The notes under the pieces: model-generated
What the model was told of the DNA's origin: nothing
The model's input: only the letters and a program-made list of their open reading frames with translations
The model's database searches: none
Made by a program: the position numbers and the translations under genes
From: a virus
Virus record (IMG/VR): IMGVR_UViG_3300044998_000395
Coordinates: 1-61,544 of that record
Reading direction: 5' to 3' (one strand)
Length of the DNA stretch: 61,544 nt
In this document: piece by piece, positions 13,421 through 20,448 of the stretch
Layout of the letters: each line of letters begins with the position of its first letter
How positions within the stretch are numbered: the first letter of the stretch is position 1

Positions 13421-16319
13421 GCTTGGGTTCCTTCAGGAAGTCGGGACGGGTAACACGCTTCATGTCGTCGCTCTCCTTGAGCTTACGCAGGAGCGTGATA
13501 AACTCGGGGTTCTTACGATACGACCGGCCGTCACGGATCAGCGCGTGCTTACGAACGAGGAAGGACAGGAGGTCAGTCGCCTCCTGCTTGTCCCACCCGG
13601 TCCAGTCGCACATGTCACGGAGCTCGATCTCGTCGGTGTGCAGGACTTGATCAACGAAGTCGCCCGGGAACGGGGTCGTCAGCACGCGCTTGCCGATCTG
13701 CTCACCGTCGTTCAGCTGCCGGGTCTTGGCATACGCTTGTGAGAAGTCGAGGTAGCCGACGGTGCGTGAAGAGTATACCCGGTCCAGAGTCTTTGCGATG
13801 TAGCGCACGTGACACTCGCGAACCAGCACGTCCTGCGGCGTGGTGCCGAAGGAAGCCGTCCTGCAGGCGAGGGCTGCCGCTAGCCGGGCGATCTTGAACC
13901 GCGTGCTGCCGCGGTCGAGTACCGGGATGGCGTCCACGTATCGACTGCACAGCTCGTTCGTTACCTCGAGGACGGCTGCTTGCGCATCCGGGTCGAACCG
14001 GACTTGCTCCTCCGTGCGAGTCCACGCCCAGAGCACGCAGCGCTTGCAGAGCTCGGCCGTGTACGTATGCTCGACGACCGGGCGGGACGCCGTGAGCATG
14101 TTGAGCCGTGAGGAATCAACCTCTTGAGCCGATACGACAAGGACCGCATCGAATCGACGCAGGTCTTCCGGTCCACCAATGAGCTCCCGGACCGCCTCGA
14201 TGCCATAGGAGTACGCAGCCACTGGTTGATCGCTACGAGGATTTGACAGTGCAAGCAGACGGGTACGGGCGTGCGTGCGGCGCTTCTCGATCTTGTCGAT
14301 CTCGGCGATGCCTGAAGACCGCATGTCCGTGAGCTTGCTGATCGTCTCGACTGGCGCACCCTTGAGCTCCTCGAGGACGACGAGGCGACGGTCGTGCCGC
14401 GGGATAACGCCCCACGTGACCATCCACCTCGCGCCCAGCTGCTGCAACCCGCCGAGCAAGCCGGCGGCCGACGCGTTCTTAACCTCGACCTTCTCACCAA
14501 GGCCGTAGTGCTCCATCATACGTCGCGTCGTTTCCGACTTGCCCTGCGCCGAGTCGCCTACGATGAGTACCTCGCTCCAGCCCTTCTCGACTCGACCATC
14601 GAACGTGATCAGCAGCGGGCTGTGATACACGAGGTCGACGAAGAGGTGTAGGTCAGGTCGATCGAAGATGCGCGTGACGTTGGCAGCGAAGTCGCTGTAC
14701 ACAGACGCGAGCTTCGCGTCGATACCGTCCACCGTCCACTCCGACGGGCGGAAGACCTCGAGCTCCTCGAGCTCGTCGTCGGTCGGCTTGTAGGTGTTGA
14801 GTGCGTCCTCGGCCGGCTCAGCCTCGCTGATCAGGAGGATGGCTTGCTGGTTACGAGGGTGCGGGAACAGTCGCCCTGTGAACTTGTAGGCGACGTTCAT
14901 CTCAAGACCGTGACTGACGGTCAGCGCCGGGATCATCACGCTGTCTGACGAGCGGCTGCCGATCTCGAGCTGCGGACTGATCCGAACGTCCTCGACGTTG
15001 TAGTGCGTCTTGACGTGGAACTGCGCGCTCTTGCACGGCGGGATCTTGAGGCCTTCCCGGATCGAGTCGCGCTTGGTCTTCTTGCCCGTGTTGACGAGGT
15101 CAAGGATCGCGGGCGACTCGGCGCTGATGGTCAGCTGCACGAGGTCGTCGCTTGCGTCGTGAACGAAGACTGGGCAGTTCACGCAGAACGGCTGGTTCCG
15201 GTCGCACTCGACCGCGACGTCCTTCGGGATGATGTACGGCGTCGTGTCCATCGCCGTGATGATGGCCTTCGTACACACGCGTCGCCGCGTGTACTCGGCC
15301 TTCGTCGACTCGGCGAGATGGACGTCAGTCAACTCGGCCGGCTCGTCCTGCGAAGCGCCTTGCTTAGGCACCCACACCTTAGCCCGCTCGAGCAACGCGA
15401 CGAAGTCAGGCCCAGTCTTGTTCTCTTGACCGAAGTAATCGTTGACGTCGCCGTGCGGGTACTTGTCCGAAGACAAGTCCTTGCACAGCTCGGCCGTCGC
15501 GTCGTACACGGCGTCAGCGTAGTTCTTGAGCCGCGCGGCTACCTTACCGGTGCCAACGATACCGCCTTCGTCGATGTCGTAGCAGACCCAGACCTTCTTA
15601 CCGCGGAACCGCGGGCTGAACTCGGCTTCCCAGTTGTCCTCGCCGCCGCACTGCGTCATAGCGCCCCAGCCGAGCTGGTTCAAGCGCTGCATGACGGCCG
15701 CTGCCTTCATCTCGCCGCCGAGCAAGACGATCTTATCGAACTTGAGCTGGTCGATCGGGTAGAGTCGGTTGCGCCCGCACCCGCGCGTGTTGCGCATCTT
15801 CTCCTTGCCCGGTGCGCCCGGCTTGTACCGCCGGACATTCACGACGTGACCGTGCTCGTTGTAGACCGGGATCGTGATCCGGTTGTTCTCGTCAACGCCG
15901 AGCCGCAGCTTGCGGATCGTCTCGTCGCTGATGCCGCGGTCGTACAGCTCACGCTTGAGCGGACCGGCGTCCCAGATCTTCTCATGGTACTTCTCGACCA
16001 CGGTCGGGTCGATCGTGCCGCCAGACTCGACACCGTACTCCTTACGGATGTACTCGATGATCGTCTTGCGGTTGGTCTTCGTCGCGATGGCAATGAAGCT
16101 GATGAAGTCGCCTGACTCGCCGCAGCCGGCGGCCATGCACTTCCAGACTTTCTTCTTGACGTTGATGCCGCAAGAAGGCGTCTTGTCAGCGTGTGCTGGG
16201 CAGCAGCACTTGACCTCCTCGTCGCCAGCGAACTCGTACTTCCAGCCCATGCGGTCGAGCTCGGCCAGTACGTTGATCGCCTGGAGTTCTGCGTAGATGT
16301 CGTTACTGCGTTCTGTCAT
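13410..16319 (-). CDS. DnaG-type primase fused to MCM-like AAA+ helicase
   Basis: A 969-aa protein. Residues about 38-66 form a CHC2-type zinc finger (KCCCPAHADKTPSC, then KCMAAGC); 196-255 hold a TOPRIM primase core (IVLLGGEMKAA with Glu203; VCYDIDEGG with the paired Asp). A linker has C-x6-C-x2-C plus a later Cys (372-429), perhaps a second metal site. Residues 588-595 are Walker A GDSAQGKS, 645-653 Walker B RLVVLEEL, and SSGIAEIDKIEK ... RLLALSNPRS fits the MCM pre-sensor and sensor I. It should prime and unwind at the fork. DnaG-MCM fusion replaces the usual DnaB-type partner. ATG at 16319; a TTG at 16337 is in frame. Confidence 0.9.
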   Translation of the reverse strand: MTERSNDIYAELQAINVLAELDRMGWKYEFAGDEEVKCCCPAHADKTPSCGINVKKKVWKCMAAGCGESGDFISFIAIATKTNRKTIIEYIRKEYGVESGGTIDPTVVEKYHEKIWDAGPLKRELYDRGISDETIRKLRLGVDENNRITIPVYNEHGHVVNVRRYKPGAPGKEKMRNTRGCGRNRLYPIDQLKFDKIVLLGGEMKAAAVMQRLNQLGWGAMTQCGGEDNWEAEFSPRFRGKKVWVCYDIDEGGIVGTGKVAARLKNYADAVYDATAELCKDLSSDKYPHGDVNDYFGQENKTGPDFVALLERAKVWVPKQGASQDEPAELTDVHLAESTKAEYTRRRVCTKAIITAMDTTPYIIPKDVAVECDRNQPFCVNCPVFVHDASDDLVQLTISAESPAILDLVNTGKKTKRDSIREGLKIPPCKSAQFHVKTHYNVEDVRISPQLEIGSRSSDSVMIPALTVSHGLEMNVAYKFTGRLFPHPRNQQAILLISEAEPAEDALNTYKPTDDELEELEVFRPSEWTVDGIDAKLASVYSDFAANVTRIFDRPDLHLFVDLVYHSPLLITFDGRVEKGWSEVLIVGDSAQGKSETTRRMMEHYGLGEKVEVKNASAAGLLGGLQQLGARWMVTWGVIPRHDRRLVVLEELKGAPVETISKLTDMRSSGIAEIDKIEKRRTHARTRLLALSNPRSDQPVAAYSYGIEAVRELIGGPEDLRRFDAVLVVSAQEVDSSRLNMLTASRPVVEHTYTAELCKRCVLWAWTRTEEQVRFDPDAQAAVLEVTNELCSRYVDAIPVLDRGSTRFKIARLAAALACRTASFGTTPQDVLVRECHVRYIAKTLDRVYSSRTVGYLDFSQAYAKTRQLNDGEQIGKRVLTTPFPGDFVDQVLHTDEIELRDMCDWTGWDKQEATDLLSFLVRKHALIRDGRSYRKNPEFITLLRKLKESDDMKRVTRPDFLKEPKHEF

Positions 16320-16337
16320 GGTTCCGTCAATGAACAA

Positions 16338-16361
16338 GGCCCCGGTCCGAAGACCGAGGCC
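16338..16361 (-). terminator. UUCG-loop terminator hairpin
   Basis: On the minus strand GGCCTCGGTC, loop TTCG, GACCGGGGCC: ten pairs with one wobble, followed by TTGTTCATT. A second hairpin (CCGAGC/GCTCGG) lies at 16411-16431. Together they separate the 16433-17263 gene from the primase-helicase and probably terminate or attenuate. Confidence 0.65.
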
Positions 16362-16432
16362 CTGTGCACAACCGTGCCATCACCGCTGACCCGTATTTCG
16401 CCAGCACGGTGTACCCGAGCGGTTCAGCTCGG

Positions 16433-17263
16433 TCACATGTCTTCGCGCTTCTCCGCCGCGGGACCGCCGGCGTCGACCGGCGCGTCGTCGTCGTAGTTGG
16501 CGCGCAGGAGGTTGTTCTGGTAGGCCTCCTCGAAGTCCTTGTTGAGCTTCGCGAGGTTGTCGTAGAGCTCCTTGTCGGTGACCCAGGGAGCGACGCCTTC
16601 GACCGTCGGGTTGCGGATGTCCCACCCGAACCACGAGCCCTTCTCGTTCTTGCGCGGCTCGGGGTTGACGACGGCCTCGAAGACACAGCCGAACATGTCA
16701 GCCTGCCGCATCTTGATCATCGACGCGAGCTGGCGGCCGCTCTTGTGCTCGGCACGAGCGAACGACATCACCGCGGGCATGAGGCCGATCTCGTGGTTGA
16801 ACAGCGCGACGATGAACGTGATGTGCTCGACGTGCCGCACCTTCTCGATGGTCCGGTCGTTGAACTTGTAGCCCTGCTCGATCCACGTGTCACGGTTCGT
16901 CGCCTTGCGGGCGAGCTCGCTCTTCTGGTCGAGCGTGCGGGCGAGGATCGCCGGCACCTGGCCCTTGAGCTCGATCGGCGCCCAGGTGACGTACTCGGGA
17001 TACTGGATGATCGGGATGATGTGGAACGGCGTGCCAGCCTTCGCCACCACGACGTCGGCCGGCCGGAGGATCGTGGTCCCCTTGCCGAACGCGTCCTGCA
17101 GCGCGTCGTCAGACTGCTTCTGCACGACCTTGAACAGCGGCGGAGTAACGAACTGCGCGAGGCGTTCGGTGCCCAGCGCTTCCTTGCCGCGCTTGATGAA
17201 GTCCGGTGCCGGCGCCGCGAGAGCTCCCGCGGGCTGCACCTTCGTGATGCCCTTGTCTGCCAT
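16433..17263 (-). CDS. Conserved phage replication-region protein
   Basis: A 276-aa protein. The layout (FVTPPLFKVVQKQSDDALQD, then GTTILRPADVVVAKAGTPFH, IIQYPEYVTW and a late SWFGWDIRNP) resembles the phage proteins of unknown function that describe lists of resist-or-release single-strand DNA binders upstream of primase genes. It ends in an acidic tail (DDDAPVD), as ssDNA-binding proteins do. A single-strand-binding role is thus plausible but unproven. AAAGG lies ten bases before the ATG at 17263. Confidence 0.55.
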   Translation of the reverse strand: MADKGITKVQPAGALAAPAPDFIKRGKEALGTERLAQFVTPPLFKVVQKQSDDALQDAFGKGTTILRPADVVVAKAGTPFHIIPIIQYPEYVTWAPIELKGQVPAILARTLDQKSELARKATNRDTWIEQGYKFNDRTIEKVRHVEHITFIVALFNHEIGLMPAVMSFARAEHKSGRQLASMIKMRQADMFGCVFEAVVNPEPRKNEKGSWFGWDIRNPTVEGVAPWVTDKELYDNLAKLNKDFEEAYQNNLLRANYDDDAPVDAGGPAAEKREDM

Positions 17264-17307
17264 GATTGAACCTTTCGTATGGACGAACATTCAGTACTGT
17301 GACCGAC

Positions 17308-17892
17308 TTACTGCTTGGCCTCCTTCCTGACCTCGTTGAGGTCGACGTCAGTGCGCTTACGAACCGAGGTGGAGTACTTCGGCTTCGTGTTGTCGGGGTC
17401 GATGCCGTCGGGCAGGGGCTTGCCCTGCTGCGTCAGCTCCGTGCAGTACTCGACCATCCGCGGCCAGTGAGCCGTGAGCAGGCCGAGCTGGATCGTTTCT
17501 TCGGGCACGCCCAGTGACTTCATGAGCATGCCATAGCGGGTCGGCTCTTTCGTGAAGGAGGGACACGTCGCTTGGATCTTGAGGTCGGGCGTGCAGATCG
17601 CGACGTTGCCCTTGACGGACCGGTCCTTCGCCGCCGCGCCGCTTGACACGTACACGGCGCACAGGATGTTGTCGAAGAGCTCGCGCATCGCGCCAGCTTC
17701 CTTCTTCAGGTCCTCGAAGATGTCGAACATCTGCTTGACGAAGTAGATCACGTCGGCCCGGTCTTCCTGGGTGATGCCGGCCTTCGCGTCCTTCATCTTG
17801 TCGCTGATCGCCTTGAGCTTCTTGTACATCTCGGCGTGGAAGGCTTCGGCCTCCTCGTGAGCAACGACCGCGGTCTTCAGTGCTGTATGCAT
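17308..17892 (-). CDS. Hypothetical protein, replication region
   Basis: A 194-aa protein, helical in its first half (HEEAEAFHAEMYKKLKAISD; FVKQMFDIFEDLKKEAGAM). No catalytic motif is recognisable. GGAGACAGT directly precedes the ATG at 17892, the recurrent ACAGTA-type leader. It overlaps the neighbouring 17877-18218 gene by 16 bases. Its location before the putative ssDNA-binding protein suggests a replication accessory role by context only. Confidence 0.6.
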   Translation of the reverse strand: MHTALKTAVVAHEEAEAFHAEMYKKLKAISDKMKDAKAGITQEDRADVIYFVKQMFDIFEDLKKEAGAMRELFDNILCAVYVSSGAAAKDRSVKGNVAICTPDLKIQATCPSFTKEPTRYGMLMKSLGVPEETIQLGLLTAHWPRMVEYCTELTQQGKPLPDGIDPDNTKPKYSTSVRKRTDVDLNEVRKEAKQ

Positions 17893-18218
17893 ACTGTCTC
17901 CAAGTTGACGCGGCGTTCCTCGTACCCACCGGTGCTCGCGTTGAACACCACAAGATGGAGAGGGGACTGTCCGCAGTACATGACGAGCGCTGACAAGGCG
18001 AGCGACGTCGTGAGCAACGGCGGCGTGATGCAGAAGCGATCCACCTCGGGATCGAACCGCACCTCGCGGAGTCGCCGCACGACGTCCTGCATGAACAGGT
18101 CACAACGCAGGACGGACGACCGGCGCTGCCCAGACGGGAAGAGCACGTTGAGCTCGCCGTAGCTTTGCAAGCCGTCGGTCGAGACCTTGGGTTGTTCGAT
18201 GATGAAGACCCTATTCAT
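17877..18218 (-). CDS. Hypothetical protein
   Basis: A 113-aa protein of unknown function (MNRVFIIEQPKVSTDGLQSY at the start, then alternating beta segments). The ATG at 18218 overlaps the stop of the zinc-ribbon gene; the longer open frame to 18266 lies within that gene and is less likely. Confidence 0.6.
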   Translation of the reverse strand: MNRVFIIEQPKVSTDGLQSYGELNVLFPSGQRRSSVLRCDLFMQDVVRRLREVRFDPEVDRFCITPPLLTTSLALSALVMYCGQSPLHLVVFNASTGGYEERRVNLETVCIQH

Positions 18219-18411
18219 GTGAGCAGCTGTCGTCGTTACAGACGCCTCCGTATTGCGGACGGTCACGACGACCGCAGTTGCGACAACCGCGGCGCGGCCA
18301 ATCCGTCGAGTCCTTGTTCGTTGGGTCGGGCTGGACCTTCGAGTCGTCGTACGGCGGCATTGCCTCGATCATGGCCCGTCCGTCCTCGCCCAGCTTCCAG
18401 TTGGTACCCAT
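18211..18411 (-). CDS. Small zinc-ribbon-like protein
   Basis: A 66-aa protein ending in CRNCGRRDRPQYGGVCNDDSC, a two-CxxC-like pattern that could bind zinc. AGGATACAGT precedes the ATG at 18411. A promoter-like pair at 18412-18439 abuts the ATG; if real, transcription would begin inside this frame and the next in-frame ATG (18372) would be used. Confidence 0.6.
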   Translation of the reverse strand: MGTNWKLGEDGRAMIEAMPPYDDSKVQPDPTNKDSTDWPRRGCRNCGRRDRPQYGGVCNDDSCSHE

Positions 18412-18439
18412 ACTGTATCCTGTCTTCTGGCTGTGTCAA
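18412..18439 (-). promoter_or_regulatory. Promoter-like sequence abutting ATG
   Basis: On the minus strand TTGACA, 16-base spacer, TACAGT, immediately followed by ATG of the 18411 gene. Box quality matches the 1390 and 4238 promoters, but the position allows no leader, so it may be fortuitous. Confidence 0.4.
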
Positions 18440-18449
18440 ACGGAAACCG

Positions 18450-18587
18450 TTATTGCTTGCACAATGAGCCGGCCGGGCCGGCATGCACGTGCCGCATGCA
18501 CACGTTGTCAAGTACTTGACCCGTTCCTTGAGCTTGGACCGCACGCTCTCGAAGGATCTCTCGAGCGTGGGTGACAAGATCTTGCAC
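18450..18587 (-). CDS. 45-aa hypothetical protein, GTG start
   Basis: The frame begins GTG at 18587 with AAAAGG a few bases upstream and ends TAA at 18450. Product VQDLVTHAREILRERAVQAQ then a Cys/His-containing tail. It fits between two genes without overlap in a genome that leaves few gaps; sequence composition (amphipathic helix) looks coding, but support is limited. Confidence 0.4.
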   Translation of the reverse strand: MQDLVTHAREILRERAVQAQGTGQVLDNVCMRHVHAGPAGSLCKQ

Positions 18588-18592
18588 GCCTT

Positions 18593-18670
18593 TTAGTACG
18601 TGACCTTCCGGTCTACGACGAGACGGGCGTACTGCGTAACGAGGATCAGCTCAGGTTCTTTCCACCGCAT
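18593..18670 (-). CDS. 25-aa hypothetical protein
   Basis: A very short frame (MRWKEPELILVTQYARLVVD, 25 aa) whose ATG overlaps the end of the GHKL ATPase gene. The sequence looks like a natural small protein rather than a shadow, and it fills the space before the GTG gene at 18587. No family is recognisable. Confidence 0.4.
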   Translation of the reverse strand: MRWKEPELILVTQYARLVVDRKVTY

Positions 18671-19697
18671 TGCCGCCCTCCATCGTCTTGATGATGTCAT
18701 CCAGCTCCGCGAGCAGATCTTGGTTGAGCGCGTACTGCGCCTTCTTACGAAAGTCACGCAGCCGGTCGAGAGGCGACTTGGCAGACGGGATGAACCACTT
18801 CCGCACGTGCCGCAAGATGGACTTCGCGGCCTCGGTCACGAGCTGCCACTTGAGCCCGGCCGCTTGTGCCTTCTCGACTTCCTCTTGATTCGTCACAGGG
18901 ACTACGTCGGGTGGCACGGTGCGCTCGATCGCGGCGATGATCCGTGACTGGGCGCCAACATGCGACGTGACGTACTCGACATCGGGCGCTCTCGAGCTGA
19001 CGAGCTCCGCCGCGCGATCATCGTCTCGGTCAGCCCAGATGCGCGAGGTCGCATACTTGACGTTGAACCCGTCAACCATTCCGCGGTCGCGGTCAAGCGG
19101 CAGTTCCTCCGGACGGAACGCGTACCCATGCTTCATGTCCTTCAGCGTCGTGACGTATAGACCGCCAACGTAGATGCGACCCGCCTGGTCGTCGCTAAGC
19201 ACCCCGTGTAGCGACGGGTCGATCATGTTGGGCTTGATCTCGTCCCACGTCTGCTGGCCGACGCCATACACGAGGAACTCGACGCCCCACTCGGAGTTCT
19301 CCTCTTGGTGGACGTTGATCTTCAGGACTTCGCAGTCGAAGTTCTCGTCATGCTCGATGACAGGAACCCAGAACTCGTTGTCCATGATCACACGAACTGG
19401 GTAGCCCATCCGAGCCAGCACGAGCAGCGCGAGCTTGTAGCCCTCACCGAACTTGCCGCGCAGGCCCTTATCGTTGTCCTTGTCAGTCTCGCCGAGCAGT
19501 AGCGTCTTACGATCGAGACGACCGTCGCTCGTCTTGATGCGAAGCTGCTGGTTGTCAGGGTCATACTTGACCTCAGCCGTGCAGCCAGGCGACCGGTCCC
19601 GTTGGTCGTATGCGTTCTGCACGAGCTCGCGGACGGCTTCCCAGAAGCCCCAGTGAGCGGCGTACTTCGGCGACAGAGTGAGTGTGTATTGTTTCAT
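18651..19697 (-). CDS. GHKL-type (Hsp90/histidine-kinase-like) ATPase
   Basis: A 348-aa protein. The Bergerat ATP fold is shown by ELVQNAYDQ (N box, residues 24-32) and GLRGKFGEGYKLALLVLAR (G box, about 79-97). After about residue 200 no histidine-kinase dimerisation or receiver domain follows, and the C-terminus is basic and helical. This resembles stand-alone GHKL ATPases of MORC or Hsp90 type rather than a sensor kinase. In a phage it could act as a DNA-handling or chaperone ATPase. Rare in this context; function unknown. ATG at 19697. Confidence 0.72.
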   Translation of the reverse strand: MKQYTLTLSPKYAAHWGFWEAVRELVQNAYDQRDRSPGCTAEVKYDPDNQQLRIKTSDGRLDRKTLLLGETDKDNDKGLRGKFGEGYKLALLVLARMGYPVRVIMDNEFWVPVIEHDENFDCEVLKINVHQEENSEWGVEFLVYGVGQQTWDEIKPNMIDPSLHGVLSDDQAGRIYVGGLYVTTLKDMKHGYAFRPEELPLDRDRGMVDGFNVKYATSRIWADRDDDRAAELVSSRAPDVEYVTSHVGAQSRIIAAIERTVPPDVVPVTNQEEVEKAQAAGLKWQLVTEAAKSILRHVRKWFIPSAKSPLDRLRDFRKKAQYALNQDLLAELDDIIKTMEGGNAVERT

Positions 19698-19736
19698 AAG
19701 CGGCTGCCGAGCCGTTAAGCTGGGCAGTCCTGTAAG

Positions 19737-20447
19737 TCAGATGGGCTTACGACCGCGGAACCAGCGGTTGAGGTAGTCGAAGAACCGCTGCACCGGACCG
19801 CGCATGCCGAGCCACGTGTCGAGGAAGGAGAAGATATCGTCCACGTCCACGTCGCCGTCACCATCCTCGTCGAGCGTGTGGTACTCGATCCACTCGATGT
19901 GCGGCCACAGCGCGATTCCGTACGACGCGTCACCGAACTCGGATCGCCCGCTGCGTGACACGCTCACGGCCACCGCGGCCAACTCGCCGTTCACGACCCA
20001 GCCACCTCCTGAGTCGTTCTCGGCGAACTGCGCCTCGTGCGGACCGCCGTCGGCATCGAACGTCGATGCGACCCACGTGCCGACCAGTTCAACGCGGTTC
20101 GTGCCGACCAGCGGCAGCCGCGGGAATCCCCACGGGCCGCCAACGACGCCCGTCCGCCCGAACCCGAGCATCAGCGACTCGGCGCTCGGCTCGTTCACGC
20201 CGGACTTGCGCGGCGGGTACCAGCGAGGCAGCTTGCGGTCGACGCGCAGCAGGGCGAGGTCGGCCCACGGGTGTTGCACGCGCTCAAGGACCTTGTACTC
20301 CTCGTGGTTGATCCGCACCACGGTACCAGTCCACGTATGGGCAGCAGTGATGCACCAGCGCGCAGCGATCGGGATGGCGGTCGATCCGTTGTAGTCGCCG
20401 ACCGCGTGTTGTTCGTACTCGTCGATCGGTCTCTCGGCTAAGATCAT
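19737..20447 (-). CDS. Trypsin-like serine protease with dockerin-like C-terminus
   Basis: A 236-aa protein with a full catalytic triad: His in ITAAHTW (about residue 37), Asp in ADLALLRV, Ser in NDSGGGWV. The C-terminus has DEDGDGDVDVDDIFSFLDTW, an EF-hand/dockerin loop and helix like that of the 5127-5351 product, then a short basic tail. I see no N-terminal signal peptide, so it may act in the cytoplasm, or leave at lysis. The ATG at 20447 lies one base after the SNF2 helicase stop. Candidate roles are cleavage of host proteins, virion maturation, or breaking a protein-rich planctomycete cell wall. Confidence 0.85.
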   Translation of the reverse strand: MILAERPIDEYEQHAVGDYNGSTAIPIAARWCITAAHTWTGTVVRINHEEYKVLERVQHPWADLALLRVDRKLPRWYPPRKSGVNEPSAESLMLGFGRTGVVGGPWGFPRLPLVGTNRVELVGTWVASTFDADGGPHEAQFAENDSGGGWVVNGELAAVAVSVSRSGRSEFGDASYGIALWPHIEWIEYHTLDEDGDGDVDVDDIFSFLDTWLGMRGPVQRFFDYLNRWFRGRKPI

Positions 20448-20448
20448 G

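Noticed and set aside
18263-18577. A 104-codon minus frame
   Set aside because: Most of it overlaps the better supported zinc-ribbon gene (18211-18411); its second half has shadow composition. The GTG frame 18450-18587 fits the gap better.
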